Source: Micromonospora chaiyaphumensis (GTDB lineage: Bacteria; Actinomycetota; Actinomycetes; Mycobacteriales; Micromonosporaceae). From it: a stretch of 64,000 nt of DNA. Of this stretch, positions 18,739 to 29,714 are shown in pieces. Location of the stretch: contig NZ_FMCS01000002.1 of the NCBI RefSeq assembly GCF_900091435.1, positions 248,001 through 312,000 of the forward strand, given 5' to 3'. Positions within the stretch are counted from its first letter, which is position 1. Every line of letters begins with the position of its first letter. The notes under the pieces were generated by a model. The model made no database searches and was not told the DNA's origin. It saw only the letters and a program-made list of their open reading frames with translations. The translations under genes and the position numbers were made by a program.

Positions 18739-19713
18739 ATGAGGATACGGGACAGCCGCCGCCGGGGCCGGGCGCTCGCGGCGGCCGGGCTGCTGGTGGT
18801 GCTGGCCGCCGGGGCGTGCAGCTCGGACGGTGGGGGCACCGACAACACGGGCTCGGCCGCGCAGCCGCCGGCGGTGGCGGGCGGGGACGTGGCGGGTGGG
18901 GCGGCGGACCGGGACCAGGCCGCGCCGGAGAAGGCGCAACCCGGTGCGGGTGGCGCGGACCTGCGGGTCGACCAGCGGGCGATCATCTACACCGGAACGC
19001 TCCAGGTGCGGGTGGACGACGTGGAGCGGGCGGCCCGTGAGGCGAGCACGGCGGTGACGGCGGCCGGTGGCTTCATCGGCGGCGACCAGCGCAACAGCGA
19101 CTCGGCGGACGCCCGGGCCGAGCTGACCCTGCGGGTGCCGGCCGAGCGGTTCACGACCGTGCTGGAGGCGCTGACCCGGCTGGGCGAGCAGGAACGGCGC
19201 GAGGTGCGGACCGAGGACGTCACCGAGGAGACCGTCGACCTGGACGCCCGGATCGCCACCCAGCGGGCGCGGGTGGACAGCGCCCGGCGGCTGCTGGCGC
19301 GGGCCACCTCGATCAACGACCTGGTCACGCTGGAGAACGAGGTGGGCCGCCGGGAGGCGGACCTCGCCTCGCTGGAGGCGAAGAAGCGGCGGCTCGACGA
19401 CCTGACCGCGCTCTCCACCATCACGGTGACCTTCCTCGGCCCGCAGGCCGCGGCCGTCGAGGAGGACGAGGAGCTCGGCTTCCTGGCCGGGTTGCGCGGC
19501 GGCTGGTCGGCGTTCCTGGGCACGTTGCGGGTGGCGCTCACCGTGCTGGGTGCGGTGCTGCCGTTCGTGGTGGCGATCGGCGTGCCGGTGGCGCTCGCGC
19601 TGGCCCTGGCCCGCCGGCGCGGTCGCCGTACGCCCCCGGGTGCGCCGGCGGCGCCGGACGGCCCGGTGCCTAGCGGGCCGCCGCCAGTGCCCGCAGCGCG
19701 GTCTGGACCATGA
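18739..19713 (+). CDS. DUF4349 lipoprotein
   Basis: 324 residues. An arginine-rich N-terminus and hydrophobic segment end in lipobox LAAGAC (Cys27), then a Gly/Pro/Ala linker, a DUF4349 domain (IYTGTLQVRV... LTLRVPAERF...), a coiled-coil segment (TQRARVDSARRLLARA...) and one transmembrane helix near the C-terminus (about 275-300) with an Arg-rich cytosolic tail. Exported and membrane-anchored at both ends; role unknown. ATG 18739 is preceded by AAGGATCGGAG. The last 44 bp overlap the 3' end of the convergent amidohydrolase gene. Confidence 0.8.
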   Translation: MRIRDSRRRGRALAAAGLLVVLAAGACSSDGGGTDNTGSAAQPPAVAGGDVAGGAADRDQAAPEKAQPGAGGADLRVDQRAIIYTGTLQVRVDDVERAAREASTAVTAAGGFIGGDQRNSDSADARAELTLRVPAERFTTVLEALTRLGEQERREVRTEDVTEETVDLDARIATQRARVDSARRLLARATSINDLVTLENEVGRREADLASLEAKKRRLDDLTALSTITVTFLGPQAAAVEEDEELGFLAGLRGGWSAFLGTLRVALTVLGAVLPFVVAIGVPVALALALARRRGRRTPPGAPAAPDGPVPSGPPPVPAARSGP

Positions 19714-20929
19714 GGCGTACGCCCACCGGGATGGCGCGCTCGTCCACGTCGAACGAGGCCCGGTGCAGGTCCACGTTGGGCCCGTTCCGGCCGACGCCGA
19801 GGCGGGCGAGCGCGCCGGGCACGTGCTCCAGATACCAGGAGAAGTCCTCGCCGCCCATGCTCTGCGGGGTCTCCGCGATGCCCTCCGGCCCGAGCGCTGC
19901 GGCGGTGGCGGCGGTGAGCACGCCGATGGCCCGGGCGTCGTTGGTGACCGGCGGCCGGCCGCGCAGGTACTCCAGGTCGACGGTGGCGCCGGTGGGCGCG
20001 AGGACGTCCCGCACCACCTGGGCCACGATCTTCGGGGCTTGGTCCCAGGTGTCCCGGTCCATCACCCGCAGGGTGCCGGCGGCGCAGGCCTCGGAGGGGA
20101 TGACGTTGTAGCGGGTGCCGGCCGAGGCGTGGCCGAACACCAGCAGCAGCCCGCTGTTGGCCGGCACCCGGCGGCTGACCAGGGTCGGCACCTCGGTGAC
20201 CAGCCGGCCGAGCGCGTCGACCAGGTCGACGGTCAGGTGCGGGCGGGCGGTGTGCCCGCCGGGGCCGGTGAGCCGGACGGTGACGTTGTCGGCGGCCGCG
20301 GTGATCGGGCCGACCCGGAGGCCGACCTTGCCGACCGGCAGGTTCGGGTCGCAGTGCACCGCGAAGATCTGCACCACGTCGTCCAGGCCGCCGGCCTCGA
20401 TGACCTCCAGCGAGCCGCAGGGCAGGATCTCCTCGGCGGGCTGGAAGATGAGCCGCACGCGGCCGTCGAGCTGGCCGAGGTCGGCGAGCTGGGCGAGCAG
20501 CATGCCCACGCCGAGCATCACGGTGGTGTGCACGTCGTGCCCGCAGGCGTGGCAGACGCCGTCGACGGTCGACCGGTACGGCACGTCCTTCGGGTCGCTC
20601 AGCGGCAGCGCGTCGATGTCGGCGCGGAGCGCGATCACCGGGCCGTCCGGGCGCCCGTCGATGTCGCAGATGACGCCGTTGCCCTTGGGCAGCAGGCGCG
20701 GCTTCAGCCCGGCAAGGGAAAGCTCGCGGTGCACCAGGGCGGCCGTCTCGAACTCCTCGCCCGACAGCTCCGGGTGGGAGTGGATGTGACGGCGGGTGGC
20801 GATGAGGCCGGGTACGCGCAGCGCGAGCAGATGGTCGAGCTCGAGGGGCAGGGGCTGGGACCCGGTCGGCGCCTCCGGCCAGGACGACGCCAGCTGGCTG
20901 CCGGACGGCAGCGTCAACGCACTCGTCAC
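19670..20929 (-). CDS. M20-family (M20D) amidohydrolase
   Basis: 419 residues with the M20D metal-binding pattern (ALRADIDALPL, CHACGHDVHT, FQPAEE, and a late SMGGEDFSWYL). The family hydrolyses N-acyl or N-carbamoyl amino acids. Synteny with lpdA suggests equivalence to the mycobacterial AmiA1/AmiB1 region. GTG 20929 is chosen: the domain begins soon after it, and codons upstream of it show a clear drop in GC at third positions. However, ATG 21115 in the same open frame has a good GGAGG (21126-21130), so a 62-residue longer form cannot be excluded. Confidence 0.8.
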   Translation of the reverse strand: MTSALTLPSGSQLASSWPEAPTGSQPLPLELDHLLALRVPGLIATRRHIHSHPELSGEEFETAALVHRELSLAGLKPRLLPKGNGVICDIDGRPDGPVIALRADIDALPLSDPKDVPYRSTVDGVCHACGHDVHTTVMLGVGMLLAQLADLGQLDGRVRLIFQPAEEILPCGSLEVIEAGGLDDVVQIFAVHCDPNLPVGKVGLRVGPITAAADNVTVRLTGPGGHTARPHLTVDLVDALGRLVTEVPTLVSRRVPANSGLLLVFGHASAGTRYNVIPSEACAAGTLRVMDRDTWDQAPKIVAQVVRDVLAPTGATVDLEYLRGRPPVTNDARAIGVLTAATAAALGPEGIAETPQSMGGEDFSWYLEHVPGALARLGVGRNGPNVDLHRASFDVDERAIPVGVRLMVQTALRALAAAR

Positions 20930-21511
20930 GTCGAATTCTCGATCACTAGAGATGGATGGATCATCGGGGAGAACAGCAGACAGCCTAGACCTCCGGCGGT
21001 GACGCTGCGCAACATCTTTCGCGTAGCGGTCGGACCGCGCAGCGTCACGAATGCCCTGGTGAGAGGGCCCGAATATCTGCGGGACAGCAGGTAGATCGCG
21101 GTCGAACGCCGTCATCTGCCCCACACCTCCTACAACGCGTAACCGATTCAACGGTCACCAAATACCGGGCCGTCGTTCCGAATTGTCGCATTAGTCGCGA
21201 CAATTAACTGCCGCTCGGGCGATTGCGCGACACGGACGGAGGTCGGACGACTCCTGACGGTGACATGCCGCCCCCGAGTGCGACCGCACACGCTGTCCGT
21301 CCGGTTCCCCGACCCGGTTACCCGCAATCCCGATCCGCACACGCGGGACGGCTCCGGCCACGCTGCCCGACGGTCGGCGGAGCGGCGCCCGGGCGGCGTC
21401 GCCCGGGGAGGATCCGCGCCGAGCCGTCACCGCCCCCACCGCGTGTGGGGAGACCCTCGACTGTACGCCGTCTGTGGGGCGTACGCCCAGGTCAGAGGCC
21501 GTCGGGAACGC
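20930..21511. other. intergenic region upstream of the amidohydrolase
   Basis: About 580 bp with lower GC than its surroundings and no convincing independent gene. It contains the alternative amidohydrolase start (ATG 21115 with GGAGG) and a perfect inverted repeat AATTGTCGC (21181-21189) / GCGACAATT (21197-21205). It probably holds the amidohydrolase promoter. Confidence 0.5.
21181..21205. promoter_or_regulatory. 25-bp inverted repeat, candidate operator
   Basis: AATTGTCGC and GCGACAATT, perfect 9-bp arms around a 7-bp centre, in an AT-richer patch well upstream of the amidohydrolase. The regulator is not known. Confidence 0.45.
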
Positions 21512-21561
21512 GACGGCGGCCCGCGCCGGACACCCTGCGGGGTGCTGGCGGGGCCGCCGTC
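21512..21561 (-). terminator. terminator of the acyl-CoA mutase gene
   Basis: Perfect 11-bp arms GACGGCGGCCC (21512-21522) and GGGCCGCCGTC (21551-21561), with an inner CACCC/GGGTG stem, starting 6 bp after the mutase stop. Confidence 0.7.
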
Positions 21562-21567
21562 AGCAGG

Positions 21568-23151
<1,584 letters not shown>

Positions 23152-23157
23152 TACCGG

Positions 23158-23163
23158 ATGGTA
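23158..23163 (-). promoter_or_regulatory. -10 of the leaderless mutase promoter
   Basis: TACCAT on the minus strand, six bases before the mutase ATG; -35 not clear. Confidence 0.4.
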
Positions 23164-23355
23164 GGACGCGGTCGCCGATCGTTGGGTGAGGGATACCGCA
23201 CACCGCGACGGCGGGCATCGACCGGAGGTGAGTACCTGGCCACATACGGTCGAGTAGGTAAACGTCCGCCGCGTCGGGTTTCGCATCGGGCGTCGGAACC
23301 AGCAAGATAGAGGGGTTGTGTCCCAGCCCCCTCGATATCCCCCGGTGGCTTTTCT

Positions 23356-25401
23356 GTGACTCAGATCCCGACGTGGAGCGGCGGACCCGCAAGTCCCCCC
23401 ACTGGACGCGCAGCACCCGGCACCACCATCGGTGGTCGCTACTCGCTGCGGTCGCCGGTGGGCAACGGCGGCATGGGCACGGTCTGGCGTGCGACAGACA
23501 CCCTGCTGCGTCGCGACGTGGCGGTGAAGGAGGTCGTCCTCCCGCCGGGGCTCGCCCCCAGCGACCGCGACGCGCTGTACGAGCGGACCCTCCGCGAGGC
23601 CCGCGCCGCCGCCGCGATCCAGCACCCCGCCGTGGTCCAGGTCTACGACGTGGTCACCGAGGGTGGCCGCCCGTGGATCGTGATGGAACTGCTGGACGCG
23701 CGCAGCCTGGCCGACATGGTGATCGAGGACGGGCCGGTCGCACCCCGCGCGGTCGCCAAGATCGGCATCGCCCTGCTCGGCGCGCTGGAGGTCGCCCACG
23801 CCATCGGCGTGCTCCACCGCGACGTCAAGCCGGCCAACGTGCTGATCTGCACCGACGGCCGGTGCGTGCTGACCGACTTCGGCGTGGCCCGGATGCCCAC
23901 CGACGTGCAGCTCACCACGCCCGGCATGGTGCTCGGCTCGCCGCACTTCATCTCCCCCGAGCGGGCCATGGGCCAGGATTTCGGCCCGCCCAGCGACCTC
24001 TTCTCGCTCGGCGTGACGCTCTACACCGCCGTGGAGGGGCGCCCCCCGTTCGACAAGGGCGACCCGATCGAGACCATGCACGCGGTGGTCGAGGACCCGC
24101 CGGCCACCCCGCAGCGCAGCGGCCCGCTGACCCGCGTGCTGATGGGCCTGCTGGAGAAGGACCCGGCCCGCCGGCTGGACGTGCACACCTCCCGGGGCAT
24201 GCTGCGCGAGCTGCTCGCCGGCCCGCTGACCAGCACCGCCACGGCGGTCAACTCGGTCACCGACCCGTACGCCGTGGTGCCCGTGCAGCGACCGGCGACG
24301 CCGCCGGCGATCATCACCCCCGAGCCGAAGCCGAGCGGCCAGATCGGCGGCCGGGCCATGATCGCGCCCGGCGAGTCGCTGACCGACCGGCTCGCCGCGC
24401 TGCGCCGCGGGGAGCGGCCGGAGTCCGCGGCGGCCGGTGGCGCCGCGCTCGACGAGACCAGCGCCGACGCGCTGGCCGGCCCGCTGCACACCCCGACCGG
24501 GGCGATGTCCGCTTCCGGCGTGGCCCCGGAGGCCACCCAGCGCATCTCACCCGACGCCACCCAGCGGCTCGGCCACACCGCGGCGCCGGACGCCACCCAG
24601 CGGGTGCCCGGCCACCCCGACGCCACCCAGCCGGTCTACGGCCGGGGCGCCGAGGCCACCCAGCCGGTGTACGGCGGCAACCAGTGGTCGGTGCCGGGCA
24701 CCGGCCAGCCGTGGACGACACCCCCGGGCGCCGCGCCGGCCGGCGGCGGCACGCTCGGCCGGGCCAAGGGTGCCGGTGGCCAGCTCGTCAGCCGGGTGAA
24801 GGGGTGGCCGCGCAAGGTCCAGCTCGCCGCCGCCGGTGGCGTGGCCGTGCTGCTCCTGGTCACCGTGATCGCGCTGACCAGCGGCGGCGACGACGCGCCG
24901 CCGCCGATCGTGGGCGCGCTGCCCTCGTCGTCGGCCGAGGCCCCGCCGGTGGAGATGCAGGCGCAGTCGGTCAAGGGCGTCAACATCCAGGTGCCGAAGG
25001 GCTGGCAGCGGCAGACGGGCGGCCTCTACGTCGACTTCGTCGACCCGGAGGACAGCGGCCGCAAGGTCCGGGTCATCGCCGAGGAGTGGAGCGGCACCTC
25101 GGTCAGCTGGGCGGAGTTCGCCTCGCGGAACCTGAAGAAGAACAGCGCCAAGAGCAAGAACTGCCCCGCGCCGTACACCGAGCTGGCGATCTCGGAACCG
25201 CAGCTGGCCGGCCAGGCGGCGGCACAGCTCGAATACACCTGCGGCGAGGGCGACACCATGCGGCACGGTGTCTGGCGTGGCCTGGTGAAGGACGGGAAGG
25301 TCTACTCGTTCTACCTGTCCTCGACCGACGCCAAGTTCGCCGAGAGCAAGCCCATCTTCGAGGCGATGGCGCGCTCGTTCCAGCTCACCGGAGCCAACTG
25401 A
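23356..25401 (+). CDS. Transmembrane Ser/Thr protein kinase with ATQ-repeat linker
   Basis: 681 residues. The cytosolic kinase domain has Gly-rich loop GNGGMG, Lys58 (VAVKEV), HRDVKPAN (catalytic Asp156) and DFG (174-176); activation loop [20 protein letters not shown] is rich in Thr. A long Pro/Ala linker (about 285-488) carries five copies of (E/D)ATQ(R/P)(I/L/V). One transmembrane helix (about 489-509) and an extracellular domain (510-681) with two Cys follow, unrelated to PASTA repeats. GTG 23356 has GGTGG upstream. Its signal is unknown; the outer domain resembles the substrate-like C-terminal domains of other actinobacterial kinases only in general size. Confidence 0.85.
   Translation: MTQIPTWSGGPASPPTGRAAPGTTIGGRYSLRSPVGNGGMGTVWRATDTLLRRDVAVKEVVLPPGLAPSDRDALYERTLREARAAAAIQHPAVVQVYDVVTEGGRPWIVMELLDARSLADMVIEDGPVAPRAVAKIGIALLGALEVAHAIGVLHRDVKPANVLICTDGRCVLTDFGVARMPTDVQLTTPGMVLGSPHFISPERAMGQDFGPPSDLFSLGVTLYTAVEGRPPFDKGDPIETMHAVVEDPPATPQRSGPLTRVLMGLLEKDPARRLDVHTSRGMLRELLAGPLTSTATAVNSVTDPYAVVPVQRPATPPAIITPEPKPSGQIGGRAMIAPGESLTDRLAALRRGERPESAAAGGAALDETSADALAGPLHTPTGAMSASGVAPEATQRISPDATQRLGHTAAPDATQRVPGHPDATQPVYGRGAEATQPVYGGNQWSVPGTGQPWTTPPGAAPAGGGTLGRAKGAGGQLVSRVKGWPRKVQLAAAGGVAVLLLVTVIALTSGGDDAPPPIVGALPSSSAEAPPVEMQAQSVKGVNIQVPKGWQRQTGGLYVDFVDPEDSGRKVRVIAEEWSGTSVSWAEFASRNLKKNSAKSKNCPAPYTELAISEPQLAGQAAAQLEYTCGEGDTMRHGVWRGLVKDGKVYSFYLSSTDAKFAESKPIFEAMARSFQLTGAN
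24529..24675 (+). repeat. five in-frame ATQ repeats in the kinase linker
   Basis: Five copies of gaggccacccag/gacgccacccag encode EATQ or DATQ, spaced 24, 36, 30 and 33 nt, each followed by R or P and then I, L or V. The irregular spacing argues for selection on the protein motif, not simple DNA slippage. Confidence 0.7.
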
Positions 25402-25450
25402 GTCGAGGCCGACGGCCGGTGGTGATCCGCCGCCATGCTTTCATGAGGCA

Positions 25451-27115
25451 ATGGCGGCGGACACCACTGACCTTGACGACCTTCGCGCCCGGGCCGAGCG
25501 CTGGCTCGACGACGACCCCGACCCGGCCGACCGGGAGGAGTTGCGTGCCGTCCTCGCCGGGCTGCCGGGCAGCGCGCCCGAGCTGGCCGACCGGTTCGCC
25601 GGTCCGCTGACCTTCGGCACCGCCGGGCTGCGCGGCCCGCTGCGCGCCGGCCCGAACGGCATGAACCTCGCCGTGGTCACCCAGGCCGCCGCCGGGCTGG
25701 TCGGCTGGCTCGCGGCCCAGGGCGGCGAGGGCCCGCTGGTGATCGGGTACGACGCCCGGCGCGGCTCGCGCGCCTTCGCCGAGCGCACCGCCCAGGTGGC
25801 CACCGGCGCGGGTCGCCAGGCCCTGCTGCTGCCCCGCCCGCTGCCCACCCCGGTGCTGGCCTTCGCGGTGCGGCACCTCGGGGCGGTGGCCGGCGTGATG
25901 GTGACGGCCAGCCACAACCCGCCGCAGGACAACGGCTACAAGGTCTACCTGGGCGCACAGCTCGGTGGTGGGCTGGGCGCCGGCGCGCAGATCGTGCCGC
26001 CGGCCGACGCCGGCATCGAGGCGGCCATCCGGGCGGTCGGCCCGCTGGCCGAGGTGCCGCTCGGCCCGCCCGGCCAGGTGCTCGGCGACGACCTGGTCAC
26101 CGGATACGTGGAGCGGGCCGCCGCGGTGGTCGACCCGGCCGGCCCGCGGGACCTGAAGGTGGCGTACACGCCGTTGCACGGGGTGGGCGCCGCGGTGCTG
26201 ACCGCCGCGTTCGCGCGCGCCGGCTTCGCGACGCCCGGCGTGGTGCCCGAGCAGGCCGAGCCGGACCCGGCCTTCCCGACGGTCAACTTCCCCAACCCGG
26301 AGGAGCCCGGCGCGGTCGACAAGCTGGTGGCGCTGGCCGGCACCACCGGCGCGGACATCGCCATCGCCAACGATCCCGACGCGGACCGGTGCGCCGTGGC
26401 CGTGCCGGCGGACGGAAGCTGGCGGATGCTGCGCGGCGACGAGGTGGGCGCGCTGCTCGCCGACCACCTGATGCGGCGCGGGGTGACCGGCCTCTACGCC
26501 ACCACGATCGTCTCCTCGACCCTGCTGCGGGCCATGGCCGCGGCCCGCGGCCTGCCCTACGACGAGACGCTGACCGGGTTCAAGTGGATCGTCCGGGCGG
26601 GTGGCGGCCGGGAGCCGCTGGTCTTCGGCTACGAGGAGGCGCTCGGCTACTGCGTCGCACCGGAGCACGTCCGGGACAAGGACGGCATCACCGCCGCGCT
26701 GACCGTGGCCGAGCTGGCCGCCGGCCTGAAGGCGGAGGGCCGGACGCTGACCGACCGGCTGGACGAGCTGGCCGCCGAGTTCGGCGTGCACCACACCGAC
26801 CAGCTCTCGGTCCGGGTGGACGACCTGCGCCTGATCGCCGAGATGATGACCCGGATCCGGGGGGCCACCCCGGCCGCGCTGCTCGGGCACCCGGTCACCG
26901 AGGTGTCCGACCTGCTCCCCGAATCGGACGTGGTGATCCTGCGCACCGACGCCGCCCGGGTGGTGATCCGCCCCTCCGGCACCGAGCCGAAGCTCAAGGC
27001 GTACCTGGAGGTCGTGGAGCCGGTGCGGGACGGCGACGTCCCGGCGGCCCGCCACCGTGCCCAGGCGGCGGTGACGGAACTCCGCGGCGAGATCGCCGCA
27101 GCCCTCGGCATCTGA
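25451..27115 (+). CDS. Phospho-sugar mutase (alpha-D-phosphohexomutase, PmmB-like)
   Basis: 554 residues. Phosphoserine loop TASHNPPQDNGYKVY, Mg-binding loop NDPDADRCAV, sugar-binding GYEEALGY and C-terminal phosphate loop RPSGTEPKLKAYLE are all present, in the order of the family. Sugar specificity (glucose-, mannose- or deoxyribose-phosphate) is not settled. The mycobacterial counterpart by position is pmmB, next to upp and a purine nucleoside phosphorylase; phosphopentomutase activity would fit the nucleoside genes nearby. ATG 25451 starts 49 bp after the kinase gene. A strong inverted repeat follows the stop. Confidence 0.8.
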   Translation: MAADTTDLDDLRARAERWLDDDPDPADREELRAVLAGLPGSAPELADRFAGPLTFGTAGLRGPLRAGPNGMNLAVVTQAAAGLVGWLAAQGGEGPLVIGYDARRGSRAFAERTAQVATGAGRQALLLPRPLPTPVLAFAVRHLGAVAGVMVTASHNPPQDNGYKVYLGAQLGGGLGAGAQIVPPADAGIEAAIRAVGPLAEVPLGPPGQVLGDDLVTGYVERAAAVVDPAGPRDLKVAYTPLHGVGAAVLTAAFARAGFATPGVVPEQAEPDPAFPTVNFPNPEEPGAVDKLVALAGTTGADIAIANDPDADRCAVAVPADGSWRMLRGDEVGALLADHLMRRGVTGLYATTIVSSTLLRAMAAARGLPYDETLTGFKWIVRAGGGREPLVFGYEEALGYCVAPEHVRDKDGITAALTVAELAAGLKAEGRTLTDRLDELAAEFGVHHTDQLSVRVDDLRLIAEMMTRIRGATPAALLGHPVTEVSDLLPESDVVILRTDAARVVIRPSGTEPKLKAYLEVVEPVRDGDVPAARHRAQAAVTELRGEIAAALGI

Positions 27116-27141
27116 CCCGCGCCCCCGGCCGCGCCCACGGT

Positions 27142-27196
27142 GATCATGAAGTTGGCGGCGGGGAAAGCGATTCCCGACGCCGCCAACTTCATGATC
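27142..27196. terminator. long palindromic repeat between convergent genes
   Basis: GATCATGAAGTTGGCGGCG (27142-27160) is perfectly complementary to 27178-27196, with an inner GGGAA (27161-27165)/TTCCC (27171-27175) stem. It sits between two 3' ends and can terminate both directions. Its AT-rich base is unlike its surroundings, and I recall related sequences as repeats in Micromonospora and Salinispora intergenic regions. Confidence 0.75.
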
Positions 27197-27215
27197 GACC
27201 GATGAGGTCGGGCGG

Positions 27216-27893
27216 TCAGGGGCGCTTGCCCAGGGCGGCGTCCACCGCTTCGGCCAGGGCGGCGATGACCAGGCTCACCGACGGGCGGACGACGCTGTCG
27301 TCGAGGCTCACCGTGCCGGAGAAGCCGGCGCCGGCGGCGATCTCGTCCAGGCGCTTGCCGGCGTCGCCGGCCGCGGCGCCGGTCAGGCCGAGCGCCGGCT
27401 CCATCCGCAACACCGCGACAAGGGTGGCGAGCGCGGCGGTCCGCTCGTCGGGGAGCTGCCCGCCGGTCAGCGCGTCGGCCAGCCGCTGCCGGATGTCGGC
27501 CTCCACCGAGGCGTCCGCCACCGGGTAGCGGTGCACGTGGATGAAGCCCAGCTCGGTCTCGTCGACGTCGCGGACCACGCCCCGGCCGCAGAGGTCGCCG
27601 AGGATCCGGTCACGCAGGCCGTGCCGCAGCCGCTGCACCCACGACGACGGGGTGTGCGGGGTGTCGGCGGCGATCCGGGCGAGGACCTCGTCGGCGATCG
27701 GCTCGCCCGTCGGGGCCGGGTCGAGGACCGCCAGGTTCCCGTCGGCGTACGCGATCCGGCCGGCCAGGGCCAGCTCGACCAGCACCGCGGCGGCCATGCC
27801 CAGGTCCAGGCTGATCCGCGGCATGGTCGCCTTGCCGGTTTCGTCGTCGTAGGCGAGCAGCAGCAGCTCTTCGGCGAGCGCAACACCAGTCAT
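27216..27893 (-). CDS. GPP34 (GOLPH3/Vps74-like) family protein
   Basis: 225 residues, helical, with the GPP34 N-terminal pattern LAEELLLLAYDDETGK and a later LRHGLRDRIL. Eukaryotic members bind phosphoinositides and sort glycosyltransferases; bacterial members are common in actinomycetes and of unknown role. ATG 27893 is chosen because the domain starts immediately; TACCGT lies eight bases upstream. Downstream of and co-oriented with upp after a 96-bp gap. Confidence 0.8.
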   Translation of the reverse strand: MTGVALAEELLLLAYDDETGKATMPRISLDLGMAAAVLVELALAGRIAYADGNLAVLDPAPTGEPIADEVLARIAADTPHTPSSWVQRLRHGLRDRILGDLCGRGVVRDVDETELGFIHVHRYPVADASVEADIRQRLADALTGGQLPDERTAALATLVAVLRMEPALGLTGAAAGDAGKRLDEIAAGAGFSGTVSLDDSVVRPSVSLVIAALAEAVDAALGKRP

Positions 27894-27989
27894 GGCCCGA
27901 GACGGTAGCGGCTGGGCGCACACCGCGCACGGACTCGCCGGGTCCGGTGTCGGGGCGGCCCGCCGGCGCTGCCGGCGGGCCGGTCCGGG

Positions 27990-28622
27990 TCAGAAGCGGG
28001 GCATGCCGCCGAACTGGCGGTCCCCGGCGTCGCCGAGGCCCGGGACGATGAACATGCGGTCGTTGAGGCCCTCGTCGATCGACGCGGTGACCAGGCGCAA
28101 CGGCAGCCCGGACCGCTCCAGCCGCTCGATGCCGACCGGCGCGGCCAGCACGCACAGCACGGTGATGTCGGTGCAGCCGCGGTCGGCGAGCAGCCGGCAG
28201 CAGTGCTCCAGCGAACCACCGGTGGCCAGCATCGGGTCGAGCACCAGCACCGGCAGGCCGGCGAGGTCCCGGGGCAGCGACTCCATGTACGCGCGCGGCT
28301 CGTACGTCTGCTCGTCGCGGGCCAGGCCGACGAAGCCCATCGACGACTCGGGCAGCAGGCCGAGCGCGGCGTCGGCCATGCCGAGACCGGCCCGCAGCAC
28401 GGGCACCAGCAGCGGCGGGTTCGCCAGCCGGGTGCCCTCGGTGGCGGTGACCGGGGTCTGGATCGAGTACTTCTCGACGGGGAACGAGCGCGCGGCCTCG
28501 TACACCAGCATGGTGGTGAGTTCGTGCAGCGCGGCCCGGAACGACGCCGAGTCGGTCCGGGCGTCCCGCATGGCGGTCAGCCGCGCCTGGGCGAGCGGGT
28601 GGTCAATGACGTGTACGTCCAC
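27990..28622 (-). CDS. upp: Uracil phosphoribosyltransferase
   Basis: 210 residues, full length. PRPP-binding motif [10 protein letters not shown] (128-137), N-terminal helix region and C-terminal uracil-binding segment [11 protein letters not shown] are all present. Converts uracil and PRPP to UMP in the cytoplasm. GTG 28622 is the start; TAGGTT lies eight bases upstream. Divergent from deoC, so uracil released by nucleoside breakdown is recovered next to deoxyribose-phosphate catabolism. Confidence 0.92.
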   Translation of the reverse strand: MDVHVIDHPLAQARLTAMRDARTDSASFRAALHELTTMLVYEAARSFPVEKYSIQTPVTATEGTRLANPPLLVPVLRAGLGMADAALGLLPESSMGFVGLARDEQTYEPRAYMESLPRDLAGLPVLVLDPMLATGGSLEHCCRLLADRGCTDITVLCVLAAPVGIERLERSGLPLRLVTASIDEGLNDRMFIVPGLGDAGDRQFGGMPRF

Positions 28623-28736
28623 GATCGCTCAACCTACCGGTCCCGGGGCGGGCGCAGGGCGGGTGCGGTCCGACCAGCGACCCGGCTCACGTGCCGCCGG
28701 CCCGCCGTGACCAAGATCACTCGACGCGCGGGTGCG

Positions 28737-28742
28737 TAGTAT
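28737..28742 (+). promoter_or_regulatory. -10 of the leaderless deoC promoter
   Basis: TAGTAT, seven bases before the deoC ATG; no Shine-Dalgarno. Confidence 0.45.
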
Positions 28743-28749
28743 TCGAGGC

Positions 28750-29709
28750 ATGACGGCGACAGCGACGTCGGCCCGGTCGGACCTCTCCGAGCTGGGACGA
28801 TCCGAGACCGCTCTGCGGACCTTCCTGCACGGCCTGCCCGGCGTGGACCAGGTCGGCGCGGAGCAGCGGGCGGCACAGCTCGGCACCCGCTCCATCAAGA
28901 CCACCGCGAAGGCCCAGGCCATCGACCTGGCGATCCGGATGGTCGACCTGACCACCCTCGAAGGGGCCGACACCCCCGGCAAGGTGCGGGCGCTCGCCGC
29001 CAAGGCGCTGCGCCCCGACCCGGCCGACCCGTCCTGCCCGCACGTCGGGGCGGTCTGCGTCTACCCCGCGATGGTCCCCCACGTGGCCGAGGTGCTGCGC
29101 GGTTCCGGCGTGCACCTGGCCAGCGTGGCGACCGCCTTCCCGTCCGGCCAGGCGCCGCTGGAGATCAAGCTGGCCGACACCCGGGCGGCCGTCGCGGCCG
29201 GCGCGGACGAGATCGACATGGTGATCAACCGGGGCGCGTTCCTGGCCGGCCGCTACAAGGAGGTCTACGACGAGATCGTGGCCACCAAGGAGGCCTGCGG
29301 TGACGCCCACCTCAAGGTGATCCTGGAGACCGGCGAGCTGGCCACCTACGACAACGTGCGCCGGGCGTCCTGGCTCGCCATGCTGGCCGGCGGCGACTTC
29401 ATCAAGACCTCCACCGGCAAGGTCCCGGTCGCGGCCACCCCGCCGGTGACCCTGGTGATGCTGGAGGCGGTCCGTGACTTCCGCGCCGCCACCGGGCGGC
29501 AGGTCGGCGTGAAGCCGGCCGGCGGCATCAAGACCACCAAGGACGCGATCAAGTACCTGGTCATGGTCAACGAGACCGTCGGCCCCGACTGGCTGGACCC
29601 GGACTGGTTCCGGTTCGGCGCGTCGAGCCTCCTCAACGACCTGCTCATGCAGCGCACCAAGCTGACGACCGGCGTCTACGCCGGCCCCGACTACTTCACC
29701 CTGGACTGA
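28750..29709 (+). CDS. deoC: Deoxyribose-phosphate aldolase
   Basis: 319 residues. Schiff-base Lys219 in GGDFIKTSTGK and proton-relay Lys255 in VGVKPAGGIKT define the enzyme; DEIDMVINRG also matches. Splits 2-deoxyribose-5-phosphate into acetaldehyde and glyceraldehyde-3-phosphate. An N-terminal extension of about 50 residues gives the longer actinobacterial form. First of a three-gene operon: an aldehyde dehydrogenase follows after 5 bp and could oxidise the acetaldehyde. Leaderless-type promoter. Confidence 0.92.
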   Translation: MTATATSARSDLSELGRSETALRTFLHGLPGVDQVGAEQRAAQLGTRSIKTTAKAQAIDLAIRMVDLTTLEGADTPGKVRALAAKALRPDPADPSCPHVGAVCVYPAMVPHVAEVLRGSGVHLASVATAFPSGQAPLEIKLADTRAAVAAGADEIDMVINRGAFLAGRYKEVYDEIVATKEACGDAHLKVILETGELATYDNVRRASWLAMLAGGDFIKTSTGKVPVAATPPVTLVMLEAVRDFRAATGRQVGVKPAGGIKTTKDAIKYLVMVNETVGPDWLDPDWFRFGASSLLNDLLMQRTKLTTGVYAGPDYFTLD

Positions 29710-29714
29710 GCGCG

